Assembly (NCBI GenBank): GCA_033065855.1
Contig: JAVXUO010000546.1
Span: 1-64,000 of the forward strand
Direction: 5' to 3'
DNA from: Escallonia rubra
Lineage: Eukaryota; Streptophyta; Magnoliopsida; Escalloniales; Escalloniaceae
Length of the DNA: 64,000 nucleotides
A program made the translations under genes and the position numbers. The notes under the pieces are model-generated. The model was not told where the DNA came from. It did no database searches and saw only the letters and a program-made list of their open reading frames with translations. Of the stretch, positions 24,988 to 35,896 are shown in pieces (within the stretch, counting starts at the first letter, position 1; every line of letters begins with the position of its first letter).

Positions 24988-26742
24988 GAATGGTAGCAGA
25001 GCTTATGTTTGAGATTCTGTAGACTCCTAAGCCTAAGATATATGTGATTGGGATTAGACCTTGAAAAGGTGGATTCAATTTTGAGAATTTATTTCATTTT
25101 GGAGCATAAGATTGAGATTTGGGCATATGCTCGGGATTTGGGTCGAGTACGCAATTGTGGAACGCATGTTACTTACCTTTGGGATTCAAATATTTTTAAG
25201 TGTTAATCAAAGAGGATGATTGAATGATATGACTATGATCTTTTGATGTCTATGAGTTTATCTATCAAGTAGGGTACGGAAAAAGGTTGTGATTTTAAGA
25301 TACAAGTGATATGGTGACAGATATTTTGTAATGAATTTGAAAGAAAATATTGGCATTACTAGATCCTGATGCCACTTTATTCATTTGTTTCGATATCATT
25401 TTGTAAGTATCTAAGTGTTAGACCTAGAAACTCGAAACCACAACAATATGTAGTTACCCTTATAGAAAACCCTATGGTGGCCCTTAGGGTTTATAATTCT
25501 TGCCCCATCAGTATCGATGATAGAGATTTGATAGTTGACTTAGTTTTCTGGATATGAAACAGTTCGATATAATTTTGGGTATGGACCAATTTTTTTCTAA
25601 TCATTCCAAGATGGATTGCTTTAGAAAATAGAATGGTTTAAAGATAAGGTTATGATCTTCTGGTGAATAGCTCTAATAGCTAGTAGCTATAGGCTGCGTT
25701 GTGATTGAGAGATACAAGTGATGTGGTAGATTAGAGAATTAAACTTTGGTGGATGTGTGATTTATGTGTGTAATTTTATTTTGGGTACTTTAAGGTAATA
25801 CTTTTCTCTGTGATGTATTTGGTAATAGTTTGAACTGGTTTGCTTTGAGGCATCAAAGTGCGCAGCGAAAGCATGGTGGTCTTTTGGTGTGATGCGTAAG
25901 TACTTATAGAAATTGGTTATTCATACTGGCTAAGTCAAAGTGGTATACTTCGAAGGTTGTTCGATGGACTAGGTTTTGATTTTGGTATCAGACTGAAAAT
26001 AGAGGGTGAAAATATTGATCATTAGGTGATCTTATGGTTTGGTAGGTGAATTGCATAGACATTATGTCGTTGTAATTTTAGTTAAGCCTTAGATTTTGAG
26101 TTTTCGGCCTTTTGTAATTGACAAACATGGGCAAGAAGTTTGAGTTTGATGTTATCTTAAGTAATCGTGTGTTTGAAGTACTAAGATGTTTGTGGGTTTA
26201 GAATTCTGGAATTCATATTTACGGTTTGATTAAGTATTATCATTATTTAGAAGGCTAATGCATGGCCGATGCATTGGGCGGAAAGCATGCCAATATCTTA
26301 GCAACTTTAGTAACAAGTTAATCTCAGTTGTCAGCAAAATGTCACTAAGGAAGTATTGAGATGACTTCATTTGTGGCTTTTTATGAGTGTAGATTTGATC
26401 ACCTAGATACTAGTATATAGTTAAGGTGATGATGAGAACATAAGTTAGAACTCAAGGTTTGGATCTCGCAGGGAACAAGTCATATGTGACAATTACTCAG
26501 TACTTTGGTATACTTAGGCTTGAAGTTAAGCACGTTATTGTTAGGTGGATTGTGCAAAAGTATGGTTTGGTGTATTATCAGAGTAGCGCAGTGAAAGCGT
26601 GATGGGATAGAGACTGATTTCAATTGATTTACATCGTTGAACTTGAGTAGAGTAATTTAGTTCACTACGTTTCGTATACTAGATAAGTCATAAATACTTC
26701 GAGGTTAAAATTTCATTCAAAAGCGGAGGAATGTAATGACTC

Positions 26743-27675
26743 GTGTTGAAAATCAGGAAATTATTTTTGATGATAAGAAGCAAGGATTCGATTGAGATGC
26801 TTGCTCACTTGTACATTCGAGAGATTCTTAGATTGCATGGAATGCCTTTGTCCATTGTGTCAGACAGAGATCCGAGATTTACTTCACGTTTTTGGAGTAG
26901 CTTGCAAGAGGGCATGGATACAAGGTTGAATCTTAGCACAACTTTCCATCCACAGAACATACAGACAATCTGAACGGACTATTCAGACATTAGAGGATAT
27001 GATTCGGGCTTGTGTTTTGGATTTTCAGGGTAATTGGGACAGTCATCTACCGTTAATTGATTTGCTTAAAATAATAGTTATCATGCTAAACATTCAGATG
27101 ACACCATTTGAGGCTCTTTATGGGAGAAGGTGTCGATCACCTATAGGTTGGAGCGAGATTAGGGAAAGGAAATTGATAAGCCCAGAACTGGTCCGGATTA
27201 CTGCGGACAAAATTCTTATGATTAGAGACATCGTGAACTCGAATTTAATCTTAGTGATCATGTATTTTTACGAGTTTCTCCGTGGAAAGAGTGTGTTGAG
27301 GTTCCGAAAGAAAGGGAAATTAGCTCAGAGATATATTGGACCATTTGAGATCTTGGAACTAGTTGATACACTTGCTTACTGTCTAGCTTTACATCCTAAT
27401 TTGTCAAACATACATAACGTCTTTCATGTTTCGACCTTGAGGAAGTATGTCTTTGACCCCCTCATGTTATTCAGTTCAAGCCTATCCAAGTTAAGCACGA
27501 TTTATCCTACAAGGACCAACCTGAACGCATTTTGAAATGCGATGACCGTGTGATGTGCTCTAAGACGATGGCTTTTGTGAAGGTGTTATGGCGTAACCAC
27601 TCTGAAAGGGAAGCTACTTGGGAACTCGAGGAAGTTATGCAGAAAAACATCCTCAACTTTTTGATAACTAAGGTA
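26743..27675 (+). pseudogene. Integrase and chromodomain-like remnant
   Basis: Integrase core text is visible in SIVSDRDPRFTSRFWSSLQE and later in TPFEALYGRRCRSPIGW, typical of Ty3/gypsy chromoviruses. Near 27540-27665 a VKVLWRNHSEREATWELEE-type segment is the C-terminal chromodomain. It is broken. It defines the lineage and orientation of the element. Confidence 0.8.
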
Positions 27676-27726
27676 CGTTTAATTCCGAGGACGGAGTTAT
27701 TTTAAGGGGGGGTGGGGGGGGGGGGG

Positions 27727-29685
27727 TTGGATAAGGTATTTCCCCGGATTTTTGGATACTTGTATAAAGAATAATTAGAAAATTACACTGATTTTGAATT
27801 AAGTAATGGACCTTAAATAGATTGCTTGGAGTCCTTTTAGTGAAGAAATTAATATTTAATAGTATTAGTGGCTAATGTGACTGGAGTAAGGAAAAAAAAA
27901 GAGATTTCAACTTAGATTAGGATTTTAACTTATATTGTGATTAAATTAGTAATGAGGACTTTAAGTTGTGTTATAATTACACTAGCAATAAGGACTTTTA
28001 GTTGTATAATAATTACACTAGGAATAAGGATTTTGAGTTGTGTTATAGTTACACTAGAAATTTGGACTTCAAGTTATATTAGAATTAGATTAACAAACTA
28101 TATAAGGAGGAAGAAGACATAAGAGTCATAAGAGTTTTCATTTTTTTTTTAGACAAAGGAGAGAAAAGAGAAAAGAATTAGTGCATTCTTTTGGGTATCC
28201 GAACAAAAAAGTGGCGATTGATCAAGATGAAGAGGAGATTTTTGACGTTATATTCGTTACTTTAAGGTAAGAGATTTATGTTATCTTTTCGTTTTATACA
28301 CGAAAATTTATTTGTTATCGTTTGATTTCCAAAATTATATTTGTCTTTGAACCTATCGTTATCGTCATGCTTATTGTTAATCATCACGTTATTTTTCACT
28401 TCATTAGAAAATTTCTTGTCGTGAGTCGCGCCGAAAACCATTTGTTTTAACGCATGTAGCCACCATTACTGTTCACAGCAAATAAAGTCTTCCATCTATT
28501 CCAACTTTTTTGGTGCCACATGTCTCTTTTCTATTGGCCCTTCAATTATTTAATTACTTTGTCATGCGTTCTAATCGGGTTCAGTGTACCCAGATTTGGG
28601 TCCAACCATGCAAACTCTTGCTTCCCTTTGCCACGTGTCACCTTTTAAGTTGTTCTTTTTCGTCCTCTATTTTGTGCCTTTAGTTTTCTATCCAAATTTT
28701 TTTTTGACGATATCTCATCCATCCGATCTCTGATTGAGCTGATTTTTATTTCGTTGAATTCCTATTTTCGTTCTCTTCGATTGGAGTCTACAATAATTAT
28801 TTTTGAGCTTCGAATGAATATTCGCTATATTATCAAATTACTTTGTGAGTGATATTTGTGATTAAAAGTCACTTTTGATTATCATGACTTATATGTGACA
28901 CACCGACTGCGATATTCGACAGGGTATAACCATGATTTGTGATTCTTAATAATAAACAATTTGTGTATGTGACACCCACAAGTTTGGGTAAATATATTTT
29001 GATATTCAACTTATTGGTTATGTAACCCCTTTTCGGATTGATTTGTTATTCGTTTGCGAATCGATATTCGACCTATTGGTTATTAAACCCTCTTTTGGTC
29101 ACTTTTGTTATTCGTTTGTGAAATTTGGTTGAGTTATCAAATCCTATTTATTGGTTATGTTCGATAACTCAAATTTGTTATTCGTTTTTGGTAACCCTCT
29201 TTTGGTCACTTTCGTTATTCGTTTGTAAAATTTGACTGAGTTATCTAAATTCCTATTTATTGGCTCTACTCGATAACTCATGTTTCGTATTCGTTTTGGC
29301 CCTCTGTGTGTAAGAAATTTTAATGGGCAATTCGTGCTCACCCATTTGTTTTTCGTTTCCTTCCCCTTCCAGGCCAAAGTAGCACAAATGGCGAGATATT
29401 AGTGCAGCGGTGGGAATGCCTCTGGTTTCCGAAATTGAGAATAGAGCTTATGATTTCGTTAGACGAAATATTGGTTAGTTGATTTATTTTCCTTTGGAAT
29501 CAGATGATTAGTCTGAGAGATTGTAATAAAGTTTTGAAGTGTTTTGGAGTTAAGATTTTGAGATTCATATCATTATGTTTGCGGTATTTTAGATGCTCTA
29601 CTCTACCATTACGATTGTTATGTTTTATACATGATTGGGTTTTGGTTTAAGGACGTGTTCGGACCCTCGGGTTCGGGGCGTTAGA
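27727..29685 (+). repeat. 3' LTR of the chromovirus (about 1.96 kb)
   Basis: It starts right after the G-rich purine tract and ends at GGGGCGTTA. Its first half has no counterpart at the 5' end of the element. It contains a 36 bp tandem array at 27919-28098. Confidence 0.65.
27919..28098 (+). repeat. Five tandem 36 bp units in the 3' LTR
   Basis: Units start at about 27919, 27955, 27991, 28027 and 28063, with the pattern AGGACTTTAAGTTGTGTTAT then AATTACACTAG. The period is a multiple of three, which explains the open frame of repeating residues across it. Confidence 0.8.
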
Positions 29686-29759
29686 CGAAGTCTACTAAGC
29701 CATCGTTTTTCCGTCGTTGCGAGCAACCGACATCCACCTTGCCACCACCTCCTTTATCT

Positions 29760-31381
29760 TCAGCACAGATGCCAAGGAAGTGGGTTCGTAGTATATGTTG
29801 AGGTGGCATAAAGAATGCAGTTTGAATCAAGTCAAGTGTGTTGATAGGACAGAGCAATCGGCTAGAGACTAAGGCTTCCCAAACAGTGCCTGATGAGAGC
29901 AATGCATTGAGAGTAAAGGCATGGGATAAACACGCAATGACAGTCACTAGTGCAAAGTCAAAGTCTGAAGTCTAAAGTCCAAATCTAGGAAGTTTCTCCT
30001 CTAGAATCCTCTTGCTATGAAGTACTAGAGTGAGAAAGTCCTTTATTTATAGGTATTGATAATGTGATGTCATCAAGCTATACGTGGCGCTTCCTGATAG
30101 TGAAACCTCATCTAAAGGCCACAATTTTCGGTGCTTTAAGGACCATTTGATCACATATTGTATTGCATATTGTACATGTCGTACAACACAAAAGGCCAAA
30201 AAGCAATAAAAAATTTCAAATCTAGTCCTCCTGGTTTTTAGCCCCCAACAAAATCGCGACTATAACAAACAGCCTCAAAAAATTTCCTTAGACTCCGGAA
30301 AGGTCTAAGAATTAAAGTCGCCATCTTATTTGATTAACCAAGAAAAAAAAAAACCTAAAAAGACTCTAAAATGTCCGAAGATGAAGTTTATTGAATTCGA
30401 CAGTGGGGTTCAAATGGCCTACGTATCTGGTCGGACAAACCAAAATCAAAACTGTCGTAATTAATTGGACCGAGCCTTAAGGGTGGCGACCTATATTTCA
30501 GTCTTAGACTCGAACTAAGAAATGAAAGACTCATTCGATAACTTTTGTACAATGGAAAGTGATTGAGGGGACGGGAAACACTAAAGACTATTATGTTCAA
30601 AACTGCCCTAGAAAGCAATAGATATACCTCGCAATTGCGTTTGCCTAAAAGACTCAGGAACACTTTATGACAGATTCACGATGCAAGTGACTTAAGACTA
30701 CATCGAAATGAAATATGAAGTGCTAAATTCTCTTAAGAGATGATCTACCACTTATTTGAGAGAAAAGGTAGAAAAACTCTAGAGAGAAAAAGTTGGTCCC
30801 TAAAAATATACCATAAAGACCTTTTTATAGGTCTGTGGTGCCAGAAATGATAAAGATAACCATATTATTCTGTGTCTAGAAATAAAACATATATTTGATA
30901 GAGATTACAAACTGAGAAAAATTAACTAACCAGTCGGTTTGTCGATAACTGGCCGGTTCATCCCATAGTATTTTAAAATGTTTTTCGAATTTCGGGACAT
31001 TATATGCTCTTAATTCGGTAATTATCTCTATTTAATCAGATGTGATGTACTAGATTCGGGAAATATCTTCATATTTCATATAAATCAAGGATTAATCACA
31101 TGCATTAAGGATAAACCACAAAATAATTTTAAATCTCCTAAGTAAATCACAATCTTCTACCATGGCCTGGACCCAACTAATTGGACTGGACTGCATAATT
31201 GGGTATTGAATTGAACTAGACTGGACAACATGACTGGAATAGACAACTGGACTAATTACTAGACTTAAAATTAAGTTTAATATACCATTAGCCCTTCACC
31301 TACAGTAATAAACTTTAATTAATAATAAAGCTCAATAATAATATAATAAAATAAAAATACTACAAAAATTGGGTGTCTACA
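29760..31381 (-). mobile_element. Old Tat-type LTR, probably solo or truncated
   Basis: The left part (about 29768-30090) resembles the left part of the other Tat LTRs (GATGCCAAGGAAGTGGGTTCG; CTAGAGTGAGAAAGT; TTTATTTATAGG TATA context). The right end, reversed, begins TGTAGACACCCAATTTTTG, a common Tat/Ogre LTR start. The length is similar to the other LTRs. It is strongly diverged and has no coding. The boundaries are less certain than for the others, and no clean target-site duplication was found. Confidence 0.55.
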
Positions 31382-32212
31382 ATAATAAACGAAGGCAATT
31401 TACCTTCATGGTGTTTGCCAATGAGCGTATTTATGCATATAATAACTCTGAGAGTACAAAGCAACTCGTTCAAAGACTGAATACACTTTCGGGACTATCT
31501 GGATGACACATATTTGGTTCTAATGGTTCTACCCTAACCTAAGATATACCTGTTTGCTTAACGTAAACAAATGTGTGAAAACGTAAACTATGTCGTGTTT
31601 GTGTTTGGTGCTGAAGAAGATTAATCCCGACAACATTTGTGGCTTTCATAGCCAACCTGTAATTATTTGGCCTTTGGTCGATCCAATTTGGAGTTCCCAC
31701 GTAGATTTTAGCATGCTTGTTTGTTACTTTGTTTAGGGTAAGTTTCTAGAATGATCCAATCTGAAGTTGCCATGTGTCTAAGCGTGCATGTATACCACTT
31801 TGCTCAATCTAAGATTCCTTGAGTGATTTGATCTTGCTATGTGTTGGGACTGGAAAAGACCTTATTTTACCTTGTTGACTAAGTTTTCATCTGACATTTG
31901 ACACTTTTTTCACAAATATCTCACAATGACACATGTATCTTTCCCATCCTCAGAACTTGCCCACGTCCTTTAGTTATTGTTGTCTTCGATTTGAAGGTAC
32001 GATTTGACCGTCACCAAGTTGTCCCACTTGTTACAGGACGAATTGGCCTTAAATGGTGACTTGTTCTCAGGCTGATTGCTCACTTACTGACGACGTGACA
32101 TGTTTGGCGCTTTTTTCCCCGATACATTGCAATTTTTTTGATAAAACCCGGGTGAAGCACATGTAGGAGCATTAAAATTTCATGTGTACTAGCTAGCTAG
32201 GAACATACCACC
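31382..32212. other. Intergenic, nothing recognised
   Basis: AT-rich DNA without a recognisable gene, RNA or paired repeat. Confidence 0.5.
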
Positions 32213-32778
32213 GGGAAAATTAGAACAAAAGGGGATTTTGAGTTAAATATTTGTAGATGAGGGGTTTATTTTGGAAAATTGTGAAAAAGGGGGGCCAGTT
32301 TTAAAAATCTCTGAAAAAGGGGGTTAGTTGGAAAAAAATGGTTTTTGTTTAAAACCTGACTTTTCCATTTCCCAAATTACCCCTGCCCCAGGTTCCCCCA
32401 CATCAGATTTCTTCTCCACTTCTCCCCCAATCCCGGTTGATCTTTTATTCTCCTTTTACAATCTGATTCCCTCCAAAATTCTTCCAACCCCACCCACCCC
32501 TCACCCTGCGACGAATACCCACTCCACCCCCCCCCCCCTATTTCCCTCCATGCACTTTTGCATAAAAGACTGGGTCATCGGCAGAATTCGACATGCACTT
32601 TTGCATAAAAGACTTGTGTTTCCACATAAAATAACTAGTGTCACCCAAACTGTACGTCTACACCGTTTTACCAATTCATCTGCAGGAAGAGAAATTATGA
32701 AACTTTACATGCCCAAATTGTCCTACCAATTCATTTACTACCTTCTTCCACGCCGCGATAAGGCGACAAATCAACCAG

Positions 32779-33222
32779 CTACAAGCTCGGGATACAGCTG
32801 TCGGACTGGCCCAATCGAGAGCCTCTCATCGCTGCTGTCTTGGTGGGGCTGCTCGGCATCGATCTCGGCGAGTTTGCACTCCGCCGCAGGATCTGCCTCA
32901 TCGCGTATATCAAATGCACGGTCGGATTCGGCGGGGGACAGACGGAATTAAACTTGCGGCAGAAACTCATGTGCCGGTTCACGACCTCCTCCGTGCTCAC
33001 CAGCCGCTCGCACCGCACGATCTTGTCCTTCACCGCCTCGCGTCACAGCCTGCAGATCCACCTCCCGTTGAACCGCTCGCAGATGTTGTCTATGTACGCC
33101 GCCGTGCACTCCGCCGTCAACCCGCAGCAGTCGCATTTCACGAACTCAACGTCGTTGTTCGGCTTCTATTGCGATTCCGCCACCGTCATCACCATTGCTT
33201 CGCTAAGCACAGTTGCCGACAT
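32779..33222 (-). pseudogene. DUF1677-family gene copy, two premature stops
   Basis: Read from ATG at 33222 to TAG at 32779, the frame has 147 codons plus stop with no frameshift. It shows the DUF1677 hallmarks: CDCCGLTAECTAAY (residues 30-43), ICERFNGRWICRL, then REAVKDKIVRCERLVSTEE and NRHMSFCRKF, then PTVHLIYAMRQILRRS. DUF1677 is a plant family of unknown molecular function with a Cys-rich motif. Two in-frame stops, TAG at codon 19 (33168-33166) and TGA at codon 60 (33045-33043, where the family has Cys), make it a pseudogene. Just before the ATG, a T-run followed by GGATTTGCAG looks like a retained intron acceptor, so this is a genomic copy and not a retrocopy. It lies inside the MULE and was probably captured by it. 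Confidence 0.85.
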
Positions 33223-33510
33223 CCCTGCAAATCCAAAAAAAAAAAAAATCACCAAACAAAATCAGTGATAACACCATCTAATAAAATTAAAGCCGCAACA
33301 AAAACAATCCAAAACCAATTCAAATTACTTGCAAAAGAAACATAACGAAACCAATCGACGGATTCCTACGCTTTCCTGTCGGAGTTCTTCTAATTCCTAT
33401 TGCTCTTTCTCCCAATCTCCTTCTTCAATCTCTTCCGGATTGAAAAATTTAAACATCAAAGACATTTCACAACAAAAACACAGAATCAGAGCAATCCTCT
33501 TCTTCCTCCA

Positions 33511-34206
33511 ATCATTTTCTCATCAACAACTACGTGTATATTTGGGCTGAAAAAATGGGGCCAAATTAAGAGGTGACAAAACGCTTTGCTTTTCATTACA
33601 AAACGGCTAAAGCGCATCCGTTTATTCAATCCCAATCCCCTTAGCAAGGGAAAGCGTAGTTCCCGCAAGGTCCTTTTTTTTAAGGAGTCTCAACAAAGCA
33701 AAAGCAGCGCTTGTCCCCCCCCTCCCCCCCGCGTAATTTCTGCATAAAAAAAACTGAGGCGTCGGCAGAATCCGACATGCACTTTTGCATGAAAAAACTT
33801 GGGTTTCTGCAAAAAGTGACTAGTAACACCCAGACCGTGCTTCTACACCGTTCTTCTATGATTGATCAGTAAACACACTCCGAAGTGGATCATTTTCTCC
33901 TCAACATCTATGTGTATATTTGGGCCGATAAAATGCGGCCTAATTGAGAAGTGACAAAACGTGGTGCTTTTCATTATAAAATGGCTAAACCGCATCCGTT
34001 TCTTCAATCCTAACCCCCTTAGCAAGGAAAAGCGTAGTTCCCGCAAGGTCCTCTTTTTTTAGGAGTCCCACCGAAGCAAAAGCAGCGCTTGTGCCCCCCG
34101 TAACTTCTGCATAAAAAGACTGGGGCGTCGGCAGAATACAATATGCACTTTTGCATAAAAGGACTTGGGTTTCTGCACTCAACGACTGGTGTGGTGTTAG
34201 AACCAA
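33511..34206. repeat. Tandem duplication, unit about 378 bp
   Basis: Unit 1 is 33511-33888 and unit 2 is 33889 to about 34206. They share ATCATTTTCTC, GTGTATATTTGGGC, GCGTAGTTCCCGCAAGGTCC and GCAGAATcCgACATGCACTT. A third, partial copy lies at about 32555-32662, on the other side of the DUF1677 copy. Confidence 0.78.
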
Positions 34207-35144
34207 AATACTTACTTTTTTGCAGAGTAACTAAATATTAATACGAAGGGACAAATACAATTGCATATAATTACTTGCTTTTTTGGAGAGTGAGACTTGT
34301 ATCACCACGACCACGCATCACCCCTCACATCCCTAACCTTAAAATCTACACCCAACTCAATCATCACTCCCCAGTTCCTCCGGAAGTCAATCGAATCTTC
34401 TCAGAAACATTTTATCAAATAGTTGGCGGCCACTTTCACCCTCCCTTAATATCCACCGCCCTTTTTAACCTCCGCAAATCCCCTCACATAATCCTCAATT
34501 TTATCCAACAAATCAATCTCAATCGCCAATATCTTTATTTCCATTATGCTAGTAACGTTAGTCACCATTTCCGATGGTTATTATACAACTATGTCATAAG
34601 TTCAAAGGATATAACTGGTAGGTACATACAAACGAGTTTGGATCAGTTCCAACCTATATATTTTTTTTAATTAGACGTTGATATTTAAAACTTGATACTT
34701 AGTTTTTCATTGTTCTAAAAGCAAAGAAGAAATAATCCTGCTTTGACGAATTGGCACACTTGCATGAAGAAAGGGGGCTAAAGCATTTGCATGGAAGTTG
34801 TTCATGAAGGAGATTAACGTGTTTGGAATTTTTGGTATTGAAAATTATAACAGGTGGGGTAGGTGGGTGGGTGGGTGGGGGTGGGGTGAGGCGTGGGAAA
34901 GGGAGAGGAGGGGGGGGGGGGGTGGGGGGCATGTAGTTTGGAGGGAAAGCTGATTTGGAGGAGAAGATGGGGAGGGGTAGTTTGGGTAGTCAAAAACTTA
35001 AGTTTCAAAAAAACTCATTTTTTTTAATCTCCCCCGCTGTTCAGAAATTTTCAAAAGAAAACTCACTTTTTTTCTCAAGTTTTGAAATAGATCCCACCTT
35101 TTACAAAAACTTAACACCCAAACCCACTTTTTCCTAATTTTCCC

Positions 35145-35896
35145 TGTACCTAATCAAACAGAAAACTGATCAGTTAAAAAACATGTTGTTATCATGTGTA
35201 TGCTTGGTTTATGCCCGACCACTTACTTGAATACATAGGCGCCTTAATTATTGATCCGGCTTTCTTACGGACCCCAAATTACGGGTCCGGCTTCTTCTCG
35301 GTTTTGGGTTTAGCTTTCTTCAGTACGAATCCGTGTTTTCCCATTTTGTTTACGTAATAAACTAATATTTTGTCAAGAATAGTTAGGATGAAGAAGAAAT
35401 TAAAGTGGCGGCGCAAATGGCGCTCTTTTGGACGGGGCTCCGGGGATCGCGCGCCCCAAAGTTAAACAAATGATGAATGTCTTGAAGGGGTCTTGCCGCT
35501 TTACTTGTATTTGTTCATGATCCTTTTCTTATACCTCTCCTTTCTATTCTTTTGAGTGATAAACATTCAAAAGATAACTGGAAGAACGGATTTCCAAGTC
35601 AATGGAATCAAGCTTTGAGAAGACACGCCATTTTTTATGGGCCATGTTTGGCAACTAAATCTGTGAATATACCAATATATATATCTCTGATTTTATCACC
35701 TCCGTATAATTTACTTGACAATAACGGAAAGGCGCCTTGACTAAAAAGCCTAAATTTACGTTGTTGTGATGGGAGTTCCCCCATGCCACCCCACCCTTAG
35801 TTCACTATAAGAAGATTACTGCATTGGTAGAGTTGAAAGGCATCAGACACAGAGCCGTGCTGTGCTGCATTTGGGGGGTTGATCGAAGGAGGCACA
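35145..35896 (+). promoter_or_regulatory. Upstream region of the GH9 gene
   Basis: Gene-free DNA between the MULE end and the endoglucanase start. A TATA-like CTATAAG at 35805-35811 lies 86 bp before the ATG, compatible with a leader of about 55-60 nt. No specific cis element can be assigned. Confidence 0.45.

Larger units (their letters stand above)
23976..29685 (+). mobile_element. Ty3/gypsy chromovirus (Tekay/Del-like), broken
   Basis: Two direct repeats, 23976-24987 and 28676-29685, are the right parts of the 5' and 3' LTRs. The site after the first (TGGTAGCAGAGC) resembles a Met-tRNA primer-binding site. Before the 3' LTR is a purine tract (about 27703-27726). The interior retains integrase and a chromodomain-like end near the 3' LTR, as in chromoviruses. 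It is much shorter than a whole element: gag, protease and reverse transcriptase are not recognisable, and the 5' LTR lacks its left half. It has many breaks. The shared LTR parts differ by roughly 3-4 percent by eye, suggesting insertion of the order of one to two million years ago at usual plant rates. Confidence 0.82.
32213..35144. mobile_element. Mutator-like element carrying a gene copy (Pack-MULE-like)
   Basis: The left end begins GGGAAAATTAGAACAAAAG and the right end, reversed, begins GGGAAAATTAGGAAAAAG. Similarity continues inward for about 200-250 bp (AAAAAGTGGGTTT-like blocks, then ACCCCT and CACCCACCC blocks). Long diverged inverted ends starting GGGAAAATTA fit Mutator-like elements. 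The 9-mers outside (CATACCACC and TGTACCTAA) share only a TACC core, so no clear duplication survives. Inside are a dead DUF1677 gene copy and a tandem repeat. No transposase is visible, so it is non-autonomous. Confidence 0.68.

Noticed and set aside
27937-28122. 61-codon frame with a 12-residue periodicity
   Set aside because: Product of the 36 bp tandem array in the LTR.
32328-32951. 207-codon plus-strand frame
   Set aside because: It runs antisense through the DUF1677 copy and the MULE end, has no domain of its own, and the opposite strand has the real family match.
34275-34670. 131-codon plus-strand frame in the MULE
   Set aside because: No recognisable domain and no homology that I can name; probably chance in AT-rich DNA.
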